A stretch of DNA of 17,135 nt, taken from positions 1-17,135 of the forward strand of contig CAKTXO010000025.1 in NCBI GenBank assembly GCA_934630985.1, read 5' to 3'. This stretch comes from an uncultured Oscillospiraceae bacterium. Its GTDB lineage: Bacteria; Bacillota; Clostridia; Oscillospirales; Oscillospiraceae. The translations under genes and the position numbers were made by a program. Below the pieces are notes generated by a model. That model was not told the origin of the DNA and searched no databases. It saw only the letters and a program-made list of their open reading frames with translations. Shown in pieces: positions 1 to 7,700 of the stretch (the first letter of the stretch is position 1; the number at the start of each line of letters is the position of its first letter).

Positions 1-317
1 AAGGTATTGGCGTTGGTATTCAGGCAGTTGGAAAAATAAGCCCAGATGGCGTTGCTGCAAAGGTAGAATAGATAGGTTGGCACGCCGTCGGTGCCGATGC
101 CGGCAATCTCGCCGAAGACGAAGGCCTGGACGATACTGCTCATCAGCGGGGTCAGGAACAGCCAGGCCGGGCCCAGAATGGTCTGCTTATAGGATACGAT
201 GAAATTCCGCTTGGTAAACAGCAGAATCAGATCCCGGTACTGCCAGACCTCCTTCAGGTTCAGCTCCAGCCACTTATGCTTGGATGTAATATGGGTATGG
301 TAGGATGTGTCAGCCAT
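1..317 (-). CDS. ABC-2 type polysaccharide/teichoic acid export permease (Wzm/TagG-like), N-terminal part, cut by the window edge
   Basis: The gene starts at ATG 315-317 and runs off the left edge; 105 complete codons are visible. The product begins MADTSYHTHITSKHKW, followed by a cytoplasmic amphipathic stretch (WLELNLKEVWQYRDLI). Next comes the signature KRNFIVSYKQTILGPAWLFL, in which an ILGPAWLFLTPL-type segment leads into the first membrane helix. This layout is typical of ABC-2 permeases that export lipid-linked polysaccharide or teichoic acid across the membrane. The family normally has about 260-280 residues and six helices and works with a separate ATPase, which should lie just beyond the left edge. 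A 3-nt gap separates it from the upstream GT2 gene, and AGAGG serves as the ribosome binding site. The family is clear; the cargo (wall polysaccharide, O-antigen-like glycan or teichoic acid) is not determined. Confidence 0.88.
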   Translation of the reverse strand, partial: MADTSYHTHITSKHKWLELNLKEVWQYRDLILLFTKRNFIVSYKQTILGPAWLFLTPLMSSIVQAFVFGEIAGIGTDGVPTYLFYLCSNAIWAYFSNCLNTNANT

Positions 318-320
318 GGG

Positions 321-1211
321 TTACCTCTTCTTCTTCAAAATCTGTACCAGGCCATGGAGCCACCGGCAGGGGGGCACCAGGGCTTTGGGCATTCCGATAT
401 ACTGGGCTATCTGTTCGTCCGTGCAGCGATCCATGGCATCGGTAGCGTAGCCGTACCACAGAGTCAGCTTGTTCCACAGAGAATAGTGAAGGAACTCTGC
501 CTTCTGCCGGAAAAACAGCCCCGTTCCCTGGGGATTTTCCAGAAACACCCGGTAGCCCGCCCGGGTCAGGCCGTCGTCCTTGTACTCCCAGATCCAGATG
601 ATATCGTTGTAAAAGCGCATTTTATAACCGTCGTGAGCCATTAAATCCCAGGTAACGGCCTCGGTCAGGAACTTTTCCCCAGGAAATTCCGGGTAGAGGT
701 ATTTCCGGTGAATCTCCGTGTAGAACACGAAGGCACGCTCTCCGTCCACCTGGTCATAACGATCCAGGGCGGTTCCGTCCAGGTAGCCCCCGGGAAACAG
801 TCGGTTGGGGGTCTGGGTGGGGGTGATGCCCCGGTTTCCCACATAGCCGCAGAAGTGGCCGTCTGCGGGAAGCTCGCCGTCCCAGCGGATGACCTTCTCG
901 ATGGCATCGTCCGTCAGGTAATCGTCAGAGTCCACGGTAAAGAACAGGCGGCCGTCGGCCTCCTTCAGCCCTCGGTTGATGGCCCGGCACTTGCCGCCGT
1001 TTTCCTGGTAGACGTAGCGGATGGGAAAGGGGTTTTCCTCCCCCTGCCAGGAGGCAACCAGGGTCTTCGTATCGTCGGCGGAGCCGTCGTCCACGATGAG
1101 CCATTCGAAGTCCATACAGGTCTGACGCTGTAAGGAGTGGTACAAATCGCCCAGAATATACGCCCGGTTATAGGTGGGCGTAAACACGGTCACGGGATAG
1201 GAAAATTCCAT
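321..1211 (-). CDS. GT2 family glycosyltransferase
   Basis: A 296-residue GT-A fold transferase predicted to move a sugar from a nucleotide donor to a lipid-linked glycan at the cytoplasmic membrane face. The N-terminal strand is VTVFTPTYNR (7-16), the nucleotide-binding VDDGS motif is at 40-44, and QENGGKCRAIN at 69-79 is the usual second donor-site loop. The DXD-type metal motif is DSDD at 94-97. The C-terminal part (about 180-296) has a conserved-looking WDLMAHDGYKMRF stretch and a basic tail, and no obvious membrane helix. The start is ATG at 1209-1211 with GAGGTGA upstream. It follows the next GT2 gene after 8 nt and precedes the ABC permease by 3 nt, so they are co-transcribed. Donor and acceptor cannot be read from the sequence. 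Confidence 0.9.
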   Translation of the reverse strand: MEFSYPVTVFTPTYNRAYILGDLYHSLQRQTCMDFEWLIVDDGSADDTKTLVASWQGEENPFPIRYVYQENGGKCRAINRGLKEADGRLFFTVDSDDYLTDDAIEKVIRWDGELPADGHFCGYVGNRGITPTQTPNRLFPGGYLDGTALDRYDQVDGERAFVFYTEIHRKYLYPEFPGEKFLTEAVTWDLMAHDGYKMRFYNDIIWIWEYKDDGLTRAGYRVFLENPQGTGLFFRQKAEFLHYSLWNKLTLWYGYATDAMDRCTDEQIAQYIGMPKALVPPCRWLHGLVQILKKKR

Positions 1212-1219
1212 AGTTCACC

Positions 1220-2203
1220 TCAGGTCAGTACATGAATCTTGATTAAAAAGTTCAAAAAACGTGCGGTTCCTTCCAGATTCTTCCGGGTGGATTTCAGCAG
1301 CCAGCGCCGCTTGACGCCCAGATCTGCCGGAATTTCCAGGGGAGATGCCAGGGCGGCCGCTTTCCCGATTTTCTCCCGGGCAGTGGCCATTTCCGCCGGG
1401 GACAGGCTTTTCAGACAGCCCTGCATGGAAAAGAGACAGGTAAGCAGTAAATCCCGCTTCGCTTCGTCCACCAGGCCGGGGAAACGGTTCCGCAAATAGG
1501 CCAGACGCTCCGTCTTGGCATCCAGCCCCTGAAGCCGCCGGAGAGAATAGGGCTTGTGCATGGCACTGCCCGGAGTCTGCCGGTAGGCGTACATACAGGC
1601 ATCGGAATGGGCAAGCTTCCGGGCGTTTCCGATGACCCGGTAGGTGAAGAACTCATCGTCAATGAGGTTCCCTTCCGGGAAGCGGATGTCCCCGATGGTT
1701 TCCGCCCGGTAAAGCTTGTTGGGCGGGGTCTGGCAAAACATTTCGTCCCGGATGTGGAGCCGGAGAGCTTCCTCCGTGGCGCAGACGAGGACATTTGCCC
1801 CGGTTCCGTCGGTCATAGGAAGATCGTTCCCGTCCGTTTCACCGACAACGCACTCGGAAATGTCCACATCCTCCGTCATCAGGCTGTAAAGATAATTATA
1901 AAAATTGGGGTGGAGGTAGTCATCGCTGTCCACAAAGCCGATGAGGCTTCCTTTCGCTTCGTCCAGGGCGGTGTTCCGGGCGGCACCGGCACCGGCGTTG
2001 GCCTTGTGAATGACCCGAATGCGGCTGTCCTGCCCTGCCCACCGATCGCAGATTTTACCGCTGTCGTCCGGCGAGCCATCGTCCACCAGGAGGATTTCCA
2101 GGTTTTTATAGGTCTGTCCGGTGATGGATTCCAGGCACCGATCCAGGTATTTTTCCACCCGGTAAACCGGAACAATCACCGTAATCAGGGGAAGCTTTTC
2201 CAT
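1220..2203 (-). CDS. GT2 family glycosyltransferase (EpsJ/WaaV-like class)
   Basis: A 327-residue GT-A glycosyltransferase. It begins with ITVIVPVYRVEKYLDRCL (7-24), then LLVDDGS at 38-44, the loop NAGAGAARN at 69-77, and the DXD-type motif GFVDSDDYL at 89-97. The acceptor-side half (about 100-327) is less conserved and ends without a clear membrane helix. The loop reads AGAGAARN where its paralogue at 9514-10494 has GGLSSARN. The two proteins are otherwise very similar over the first 95 residues, so a shared ancestor and similar donors are plausible. The start at ATG 2201-2203 is supported by AAGGAG 9 nt upstream. That ribosome binding site lies directly beside a small inserted palindromic element (2217-2385), which separates this gene from the preceding GT2 gene. 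Sugar specificity is unknown. Confidence 0.9.
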   Translation of the reverse strand: MEKLPLITVIVPVYRVEKYLDRCLESITGQTYKNLEILLVDDGSPDDSGKICDRWAGQDSRIRVIHKANAGAGAARNTALDEAKGSLIGFVDSDDYLHPNFYNYLYSLMTEDVDISECVVGETDGNDLPMTDGTGANVLVCATEEALRLHIRDEMFCQTPPNKLYRAETIGDIRFPEGNLIDDEFFTYRVIGNARKLAHSDACMYAYRQTPGSAMHKPYSLRRLQGLDAKTERLAYLRNRFPGLVDEAKRDLLLTCLFSMQGCLKSLSPAEMATAREKIGKAAALASPLEIPADLGVKRRWLLKSTRKNLEGTARFLNFLIKIHVLT

Positions 2204-2216
2204 GATGTTCTCCTTA

Positions 2217-2385
2217 TACGAGTTTTTAATAAAACGCTTAAAAGCGTTTTATTAGGCCGCAGGATTGCGGCCAGCGGCCACTGCCGCTAAAAAACGAAGT
2301 CAATACATTTCTTACCGCCGCTCAGGCGGTCTGCCGTGAAACGGCTTAAGTAAAATGATGATGTCATTTTACTTAAGAAATCGTA
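2217..2385. mobile_element. Miniature inverted-repeat element with six tandem hairpins, flanked by TAA direct repeats
   Basis: This gap between two GT2 genes has no ORF and is built almost wholly of palindromes. The perfect stems are 2227-2239/2242-2254 (13 bp), 2255-2261/2266-2272 (7 bp), 2273-2278/2283-2288 (6 bp), 2314-2319/2325-2330 (6 bp), 2333-2337/2341-2345 (5 bp) and 2345-2358/2364-2377 (14 bp). Read on the minus strand, the ends are TACGATTTCTTAA and, inverted, TACGAGTTTTTAA (11 of 13 identical). They are flanked by TAA at 2386-2388, which is the stop codon of the upstream gene, and TAA at 2214-2216. Deleting the element and one TAA gives TAAGGAGAACATCATG, almost the same as the natural junction TAAGGAGAGCCTATG at 4448-4462. 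I infer insertion of a non-autonomous mobile element. The transcribed hairpins might also affect mRNA stability. Confidence 0.72.
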
Positions 2386-3369
2386 TTAATGCTGCTGCTC
2401 CCGCTGGAAAAGAGCCACATAGGTTCCGTAAGCAATGCGGAAGCTCCAGGGAGCCCGGCAGATCATATTCGCAAGCACCCGGTTTCGGGTGGACAGCAAA
2501 CGGAAGCTCTCTTTTTCGGTCAGGAGCATCTGCCGCACCCGATGGCGGAACTCGTTGTATTCCCCCCGCTTGGGGTGCACATCCAGCTGGGCATAGTTGA
2601 AAAGAAGGTTGCGAAGAAGAGCCTGCTGGCACATATCCTTCATCTCCGGGGCGCACCGCTCCAGAAGCAGCCGCCGAACCCGGATGGGGTCAAAAATATA
2701 GGCTTCCGAAATTCCCTTACAGGAGGCGGAATCTGTGCGCAGAAGGTAGTGATAAGGGCAGATTCCCTCGAAAACCGCCGATCTTGCCTGGTCAAAGAGG
2801 TAATAATTCATCAGAAGGTCTTCGTTATAGCGGATATCCCGGGGCATCCAGGCGGAAAGTCCCTGGAAAAGCTCCCGGCGGTACAGTTTAGTGCAAAGGC
2901 TCAGGCTGACCTCCCGATTGTCAAGGAGCTCCCAGAGCCCAGCAGCGTGATCCTGGGTGCGAAGCTCTCCGGATTGGTGGACATACTCAATGCGCCCGTC
3001 TGGAAAGTGAATCTGGTGGCCGCAATGGGAAATGTCCGCGCCGGTGCTTTTCGCGTTTTCCAGGAGCCGGGCATACATCGTCGGCTCCACCAGGTCGTCC
3101 CCGTCCATGAAGCCGATCCAGTCTCCGGTGGCCGCTGCCGCACCGGCAAGCCGAGCGGAGGTAACGCCGCCGTTTTCCTGAAAAATTCCACGGATATTGG
3201 GGTGCTTATCCATAAACTCCCGGATAACCTGGGGGGTTTCATCCTGAGATCCGTCCTCCACCACGACAATTTCCAGCTCCGGATAGGTCTGCGCCAGCAG
3301 GCTATCCAGGCTCTTGCCCAGGTAGGGGGCTAAATTGTAAGCGGGGACAACCACGGAAATTCGCTCCAT
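2386..3369 (-). CDS. GT2 family glycosyltransferase
   Basis: A 327-residue GT-A transferase. It starts MERISVVVPAYNLAPYLGKS; the nucleotide-binding motif is VVEDGS at 36-41 (E in place of the usual first D), the donor loop ENGGVTSAR is at 65-73, and the metal-binding DXD-type motif DGDD is at 89-92. ATG 3367-3369 was chosen because ctcctt at 3376-3381 (AAGGAG on the minus strand) stands 6 nt upstream. The open frame continues upstream to 3513, but that adds 48 proline- and arginine-rich residues that overlap the preceding GT4 gene and look non-coding. The start lies 1 nt after the upstream stop. The stop codon TAA at 2386-2388 is also the proposed target duplication of the adjacent miniature element. 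Sugar specificity is unknown. Confidence 0.9.
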   Translation of the reverse strand: MERISVVVPAYNLAPYLGKSLDSLLAQTYPELEIVVVEDGSQDETPQVIREFMDKHPNIRGIFQENGGVTSARLAGAAAATGDWIGFMDGDDLVEPTMYARLLENAKSTGADISHCGHQIHFPDGRIEYVHQSGELRTQDHAAGLWELLDNREVSLSLCTKLYRRELFQGLSAWMPRDIRYNEDLLMNYYLFDQARSAVFEGICPYHYLLRTDSASCKGISEAYIFDPIRVRRLLLERCAPEMKDMCQQALLRNLLFNYAQLDVHPKRGEYNEFRHRVRQMLLTEKESFRLLSTRNRVLANMICRAPWSFRIAYGTYVALFQREQQH

Positions 3370-3370
3370 G

Positions 3371-4450
3371 CTACGCTCCTTCTGCCCGGTAGACCCGGAC
3401 ATAGCTTTCCGCCATGTGGGCGGCGGAGAATGTTTCGCTGCCTGCCTTGGCGGCCTGACCCAGGGTCTTTCGCAGGGCTTCGTCTTCCAGAATCCGGCAG
3501 GCTGCCTGGGCAACTTTTTCCGGGGTACAGTCCGTCAGGATGGCGCTTTTGCCGTCTGCCAGCATATCCGGAACGCCGCCGACTTTACTTGCCACAATGG
3601 GAAGGCCGGTGCCCATTGCCTCAATCAGCGTCATGGGCATTCCCTCGTATCGGGAAGGCAGCAGGAACAGGTCGGAATTTTGCAGATAGGGGTAAACGTT
3701 GCTCTGACTGCCCAAGAAATCCACGCTGTCGGAGAGGCCAAGGGTTTTGGCAAGGGCTTGGGTCTGCTCCAGAAGCTCCCCATCCCCCAGCAGCTTCAGC
3801 CGGGTAAGGGGGTGCTTTTTATGAATCAAGGCAAAGGCGCGAAGAAGGCCTTCGTGATTTTTTTGTTCGTTAAACCGGCCGATATGGGTTAAAATTGCCG
3901 GGTTTTGCAGGGCATAATCCTGCTTTTCCAGGCATCTGGACAAATCGATGCCGTTGTAGATAATGGGAATTTTCTCCAAGGGCAGACCGTAAAAGGCGGC
4001 GATGCTCTTTTGCACCTCCGGGCTGAGAGCCACGGAGACAGACCAGCCATGGGAAAAATAGAAGCCGTTGATAAGCTTCTGCGCCCGGCCTTCGGCCTCC
4101 TTATCCGCCACGTTGTGGACGGTATGGACGCACCGAGGTACGCCCGCCAGCTTTGCCGCCGCTGCGGCGTATTTGATCACATCCAGGTGGGTGTGCACCA
4201 CATCGGGCTTTTCCTGGGTCATAAGCTTTTTGAGCTTGCCGATCATGGATACATCCAGCCCCAGCTTTTTATCCAGGTAGTGAATTTTCACCCCGGCCTC
4301 TTCCATCCGCCGGGAAATGGGGGTGCGCTCGCCGTAAAGGCTCACCACCACCACCTGATGTCCCATCGCCGTCAGGGCATAGGTGAGATTTTCGCACATG
4401 GTCTCCGCCCCGCCGAAGCAGAAATAGGGAATCACCTGCATGATTTTCAT
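3371..4450 (-). CDS. GT4 family glycosyltransferase
   Basis: A 359-residue GT-B glycosyltransferase of the GT4 class (retaining, donor usually a UDP- or GDP-sugar), acting at the inner face of the membrane. The N-terminal domain opens with MKIMQVIPYF and the acceptor-side motif GGAE at 13-16. HTHLDVIKYAA (86-96) and HTVHN (109-113) follow. The C-terminal donor domain begins around 185 (THIGRFNEQKN, 188-198), and the E-x7-E motif is E269/E277 within PSRYEGMPMTLIEAM. Length is normal for the family. The start is ATG 4448-4450. Its AAGGAG overlaps the stop codon of the upstream gene (TAAGGAG), with a gap of 9 nt. The next gene starts 1 nt after this stop. Sugar specificity is not readable. Confidence 0.92.
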   Translation of the reverse strand: MKIMQVIPYFCFGGAETMCENLTYALTAMGHQVVVVSLYGERTPISRRMEEAGVKIHYLDKKLGLDVSMIGKLKKLMTQEKPDVVHTHLDVIKYAAAAAKLAGVPRCVHTVHNVADKEAEGRAQKLINGFYFSHGWSVSVALSPEVQKSIAAFYGLPLEKIPIIYNGIDLSRCLEKQDYALQNPAILTHIGRFNEQKNHEGLLRAFALIHKKHPLTRLKLLGDGELLEQTQALAKTLGLSDSVDFLGSQSNVYPYLQNSDLFLLPSRYEGMPMTLIEAMGTGLPIVASKVGGVPDMLADGKSAILTDCTPEKVAQAACRILEDEALRKTLGQAAKAGSETFSAAHMAESYVRVYRAEGA

Positions 4451-4459
4451 AGGCTCTCC

Positions 4460-5491
4460 TTATTGGTAAGCAGTCCAGATAGCCTGCTTGTAGGCTTCCC
4501 CATCGTTGAGAGAATCGAATTTTTTCCGGGCGTTTTCCGCCAAAAGCTGCCGGTGCTCCGGCTGGGTGAAGATTTTCAAGAGGTCTTCCGCCATCTGCTC
4601 ATCGCTTTCCGTCAGGTAGCCGCTGACGCCGTCGGTGAGCAAGTCCTTCATGCCGTCCGAGGGGGTGCTGACCACCGGAGTGCCCAGAGCCATGGCTTCC
4701 AGAGCGCACATGGGGGTTCCCTCCCATCGGGAGGTGAGGATCATGGCCTTGCTACAGGCCACCATTTTAATGGGGTTCGGCTGAAAGCCCAGAAAATGCA
4801 CCGTGTCTTCCAGGTTCAGTTCCTGACTCAGGGCTTTCAGCTCATCTTCCAGCTCTCCGGTGCCCACGATGGCCACCTTCAGGTCTGGCTTGCTTTCCTT
4901 CAATCGGGCGCACAGCCGCAGAAGCCGCTGGGGGTTCTTCTGATAGGTCAGCCGCCCCACATAAATCAGGTCATAGTCATAGGTATTGGAATCCTGAGAA
5001 AGCTTGGTGTAGATTTCATCGGTATCAATCACATTATACAGGACGCTGCTCTTCCTGGCAAACAGCTTGTGAAAGGCGTAGCCGTCAAAGGAGCTTTGGG
5101 ACACCCAGAAAATGTGTTTTGCCCGGAAACCCGCCAGCAGATAGCCAACGGTTTTCGGGGACAGTCCCCGGGCATCGTAGGCGTTGTTGTGAATGTGGGA
5201 AACCAGAGGGATGTTTCCGCAGCACAGGGCGGAAAAGAAGCCGGCCCGCATGTCGTGGGCATGAATCAGGTCGGGCTTCTGCTCCCGGATGACCCGGCTG
5301 AGCTCGGAAACGGACATGGTCTTCATGGGAAGATACGTTACCCCCTGCCCTTCCACCATTTTCCGGACGATGTCGCTTTCCGGGCTGCAATAGACCATCT
5401 CCACTTCGCCCTGAAAGGCATGGATGATCTGGCTGACCACCTTCTCCGCGCCGGAATAAATCCGGGAGTTCAGAACGTGCATCACTTTCAT
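4460..5491 (-). CDS. GT4 family glycosyltransferase
   Basis: A 343-residue GT-B enzyme of the GT4 class. It begins MKVMHVLNSRIYSGAEKVV with SGAE at 13-16, followed by DLIHAHDMRAGFF (74-86) and SHIHNNAYDARG (98-109). The donor domain starts near 174 (DLIYVGRLTYQKN, 174-186), and E257/E265 form the E-x7-E motif in TSRWEGTPMCALEAM. It overlaps the deacetylase gene by 4 nt (ATGA at 5488-5491), so translation is probably coupled. AGAGGGA upstream of ATG 5489-5491 is the likely ribosome binding site. It presumably adds one sugar of the glycan handled by this transcription unit. Donor and linkage are unknown. Confidence 0.92.
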   Translation of the reverse strand: MKVMHVLNSRIYSGAEKVVSQIIHAFQGEVEMVYCSPESDIVRKMVEGQGVTYLPMKTMSVSELSRVIREQKPDLIHAHDMRAGFFSALCCGNIPLVSHIHNNAYDARGLSPKTVGYLLAGFRAKHIFWVSQSSFDGYAFHKLFARKSSVLYNVIDTDEIYTKLSQDSNTYDYDLIYVGRLTYQKNPQRLLRLCARLKESKPDLKVAIVGTGELEDELKALSQELNLEDTVHFLGFQPNPIKMVACSKAMILTSRWEGTPMCALEAMALGTPVVSTPSDGMKDLLTDGVSGYLTESDEQMAEDLLKIFTQPEHRQLLAENARKKFDSLNDGEAYKQAIWTAYQ

Positions 5492-6456
5492 AAATGTCCC
5501 TCTTTTTCCAGCACCCGGGCGGCCTCGCCCATGTTAAGGCTGCGCATTCCGTAGGCTTTTTGCAGCTGGGTGTAATATTCAAAGATCTCCTCCAGCTGCT
5601 TCAGATGGGCCTGCGTATCCACGCCGATGTTGTGAGGATGCCACCACAGGTGGAAGGTCAGGCCGTTCTTTGCCGCGTGAAGCATCTGGCGTTTGATTCT
5701 GTGAAGCTTCAAGCCCTCCAAAAAGGCCAGCGGACGCAGAATGGGCTTGTACATCCGAGAGCCGGTGAGATTCCAGATGCCCCCCTCGTTTTTCGGGGTA
5801 TAGCCCCCCTGACCGGTCAGAGGCAGGTACACGTCCAGCAGGCGCAGAGCCCGCAGAAGGGGGCGAAAACGGATTTTTTTATGAATCCAGTCGTTTTCCT
5901 CGTCCCGGTAGGCGGTGAAACCCGCCTTTTGCAGGATTTCGGTATATTCCGGCTCGCACTGGTTTCTGGGGAGAATCACGGAAGTCAGGTCGTAGCCCTT
6001 GGCCTTGGCGATGGCCTTCGCCGCCGCCATGTCCTGGGCAAACTGGGCAGGGGTCTGTCCCGGCTCCCGGCAGTAATAGTGACTGAAGGTGTGGCTTCCG
6101 ATTTCCTGACCCGGAGTCCGGGCGATGATTTTCAGCAACGACGGGGCAAAAAAACAGGGAGCATCCATCTCGTTCTCCCCTACCCCGGCAAGGTATTCAT
6201 AGGGGGCAATTTTCGGATTATCGTAGGTGGGCTTTTCGGCGGGGCAGAACTCCGCCAGCTCCTCCTTGGAATCCGCAAACAGAAAGCCCACGGCAGCCCA
6301 GGTGGCGTGAATGCCGTACTTCTGAAAAAGCGTCAGAAGCTGAGGGATGGCCTTCCGGCCTCCCAGCACATGGGGCTGGTATTCTTCCAGAGGGCACACG
6401 TCCAGCATACCCCAGAACAGCTCAAAATCCAAAGATACAATCAGCGTTCCAGGCAT
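5488..6456 (-). CDS. NodB-type polysaccharide deacetylase (CE4)
   Basis: A 322-residue protein with a NodB homology fold, predicted to remove N- or O-acetyl groups from a glycan or lipid-linked sugar. Motif 1 reads VSLDFELFWG (7-16), the E-containing variant of the usual TFDD. Motif 2 is SHTFSH at 121-126, with metal-ligand histidines H122 and H126. LPRNQ at 162-166 takes the place of motif 3, and WWHPHN at 271-276 supplies the late histidine. No signal peptide is seen, so it probably acts in the cytoplasm on a glycan intermediate or precursor. The frame is open from a TTG at 6477, but I prefer ATG 6454-6456: GGGGAGGGGG (6466-6475) lies 9 nt upstream and would itself be coding in the longer form. 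It is 1 nt from the upstream stop and overlaps the next gene by ATGA. The substrate is unknown. Confidence 0.86.
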   Translation of the reverse strand: MPGTLIVSLDFELFWGMLDVCPLEEYQPHVLGGRKAIPQLLTLFQKYGIHATWAAVGFLFADSKEELAEFCPAEKPTYDNPKIAPYEYLAGVGENEMDAPCFFAPSLLKIIARTPGQEIGSHTFSHYYCREPGQTPAQFAQDMAAAKAIAKAKGYDLTSVILPRNQCEPEYTEILQKAGFTAYRDEENDWIHKKIRFRPLLRALRLLDVYLPLTGQGGYTPKNEGGIWNLTGSRMYKPILRPLAFLEGLKLHRIKRQMLHAAKNGLTFHLWWHPHNIGVDTQAHLKQLEEIFEYYTQLQKAYGMRSLNMGEAARVLEKEGHL

Positions 6457-6457
6457 G

Positions 6458-7597
6458 TCAATGTTCCCCCTCCCCAAAGTAAATTTTCTTCATCTGATTG
6501 TGGACGGTTTCCTCGTCAAAAAGCTCCGCCCGTGCCTGGGCCGCCTTGCCCAGGCTCTTTCGATACTCCGGCTCGGCATACAGGCGCAAAAGCGCCAGGC
6601 TCAGGGCCTCCGGGTTGTTCTCGCAGAACAGGCCGGAAACGCCGTCCTCGATGAGATCCGTATTGCCCCGGATTCTGGTGCAGACAATAGGCATTGCGCT
6701 GCTCATGGCCTCCATCAGGGCTACGGACAGTCCCTCCCGGAAGGACATAAAGGTGAAGAGATCACAGCTGCGGTACAGCTCCGGTGCGTCCGACCGATAG
6801 CCCAGGAAATGGACATGATCGGAAATCCCCAGCTCCCTGGCGCTTTCCTCCAGGGATGGCCACATTTCTCCCCGGCCTACGATCAGGTAGTGGATTTTGG
6901 CAAATTCCGGTTTGTCTTTCAAGGCAGCCAGCGCCCGCAGAACCGTAATGTGGTTTTTATTGGCGGTCATTTCCGCCACGGTAAGCATCAGAAAATCCTC
7001 GTCGGAAAAGCCAAGTTCCTTCCGCTTGGCGGAAACGTCCAGGGAAAGCTCCCGGAATTTCTTCGTGGGAATGCCCACTCCAGGGACATATTCGATGCGC
7101 TTGGCAGGAAGCCGCTTTTTTGCCCGGGCGTAGTCTTCTTTGTTGATGGTAATGAGCACGTCTGTCACCGGAGCCAGAAGCCGCTCCGGCGGGTAGAACA
7201 GCAGCCAGTTTTTCAAGGGTGCCCCGGTGAAAAAGTGGAAGCCGTGGGCGGTGTAAATCACACGGGTGCCCCGCTTTCTGGCATCCCGGGCGGCCAGCCG
7301 GGCAATGAGCGCCCCCACGGGAGTATGGCAGTGGATGATGTCGTAATGCTCGGAATCAATGATTTGTTTCAGCATCCCATAGGCAGTGACATTTTTGGGC
7401 TTCCAGGGCATCCGCTCGAAGGGGATGTCGTAAAAATGATCGCAGTGAGGAATGACGCAGTCTGCCGGGTTTTCGTAGTCGTTTCGGGAGGCCACCGCCG
7501 TTTCCCAGCCCGCGTCCTGGAACATTTTCAGGTATGGCAGGTGGAACTGCATAATATGGGTTTTCACCACCGTAGCCACAAACAGTACCTTTTTCAT
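6458..7597 (-). CDS. GT4 family glycosyltransferase, EpsD/CapM-like
   Basis: A 379-residue GT-B transferase and the first gene of the left-hand transcription unit. It starts MKKVLFVATVVKTHIMQFHL. The stretch DIIHCHTPVGALIARLAAR (86-104), then IYTAHGFHFFTGAP (114-127), is characteristic of the EpsD/CapM group of exopolysaccharide transferases. The donor domain has LTVAEMTANKNH (205-216), and the E-x7-E motif is E288/E296 in FREGLSVALMEAM. The start is ATG 7595-7597, with GGGAGGG (7605-7611) 7 nt upstream. The frame extends to a TTG at 7636, but those extra residues lie in the leader between the promoter and the ribosome binding site. In Wzx/Wzy systems this group often adds the second sugar, which would fit its leading position; this last point is inference. 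Confidence 0.91.
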   Translation of the reverse strand: MKKVLFVATVVKTHIMQFHLPYLKMFQDAGWETAVASRNDYENPADCVIPHCDHFYDIPFERMPWKPKNVTAYGMLKQIIDSEHYDIIHCHTPVGALIARLAARDARKRGTRVIYTAHGFHFFTGAPLKNWLLFYPPERLLAPVTDVLITINKEDYARAKKRLPAKRIEYVPGVGIPTKKFRELSLDVSAKRKELGFSDEDFLMLTVAEMTANKNHITVLRALAALKDKPEFAKIHYLIVGRGEMWPSLEESARELGISDHVHFLGYRSDAPELYRSCDLFTFMSFREGLSVALMEAMSSAMPIVCTRIRGNTDLIEDGVSGLFCENNPEALSLALLRLYAEPEYRKSLGKAAQARAELFDEETVHNQMKKIYFGEGEH

Positions 7598-7628
7598 CCG
7601 GCTTCCCTCCCGTCTGTTTTGTTCCGCT

Positions 7629-7645
7629 TTTTCCAACTGGGAAAA
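7629..7645. other. Short hairpin in the leader of the left-hand transcription unit
   Basis: A perfect 6-bp stem (7629-7634 with 7640-7645) and a 5-nt loop lie between the predicted transcription start (about 7658) and the ribosome binding site (7605-7611). It is weak and AT-rich. It may be chance; I see no riboswitch-like architecture in this leader of about 60 nt. Confidence 0.3.
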
Positions 7646-7664
7646 TGGTCACAATCTCGGTTTT

Positions 7665-7693
7665 ATTGTACACCTTTTTCCGATGAAATGCAA
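7665..7693 (-). promoter_or_regulatory. Candidate SigA-type promoter for the left-hand transcription unit
   Basis: On the minus strand the -10 box TACAAT (7665-7670) matches TATAAT in 5 of 6 positions. Exactly 17 nt upstream lies TTGCAT (7688-7693), a weak -35 that keeps only the TTG of TTGACA. Transcription should start near 7658, giving a leader of about 60 nt before ATG 7597. The -35 box sits 7 nt past the T-tract of the preceding terminator, a compact terminator-promoter arrangement that separates the flippase unit from this one. Confidence 0.68.
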
Positions 7694-7700
7694 CCCTGAG

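Noticed and set aside
2227..2254. Possible Rho-independent terminator
   Set aside because: The stem is AT-rich with little GC, and the following TTATTA on the minus strand is not a T-run; the downstream GT2 gene has no visible promoter of its own.
2255..2345. Possible riboswitch or T-box in the hairpin array
   Set aside because: The hairpins are simple independent stems with no conserved core I recognise, the region lies mid-operon, and its flanks fit a mobile-element insertion better.
3370..3513. N-terminal extension of the GT2 gene at 2386-3369
   Set aside because: The extra 48 residues overlap the upstream GT4 gene, look non-coding, and lie upstream of a good AAGGAG next to the ATG at 3367-3369.
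3905..5554. Plus-strand open frame of 549 codons
   Set aside because: It is a shadow of two clear GT4 genes on the minus strand, with no recognisable domains and atypical composition.
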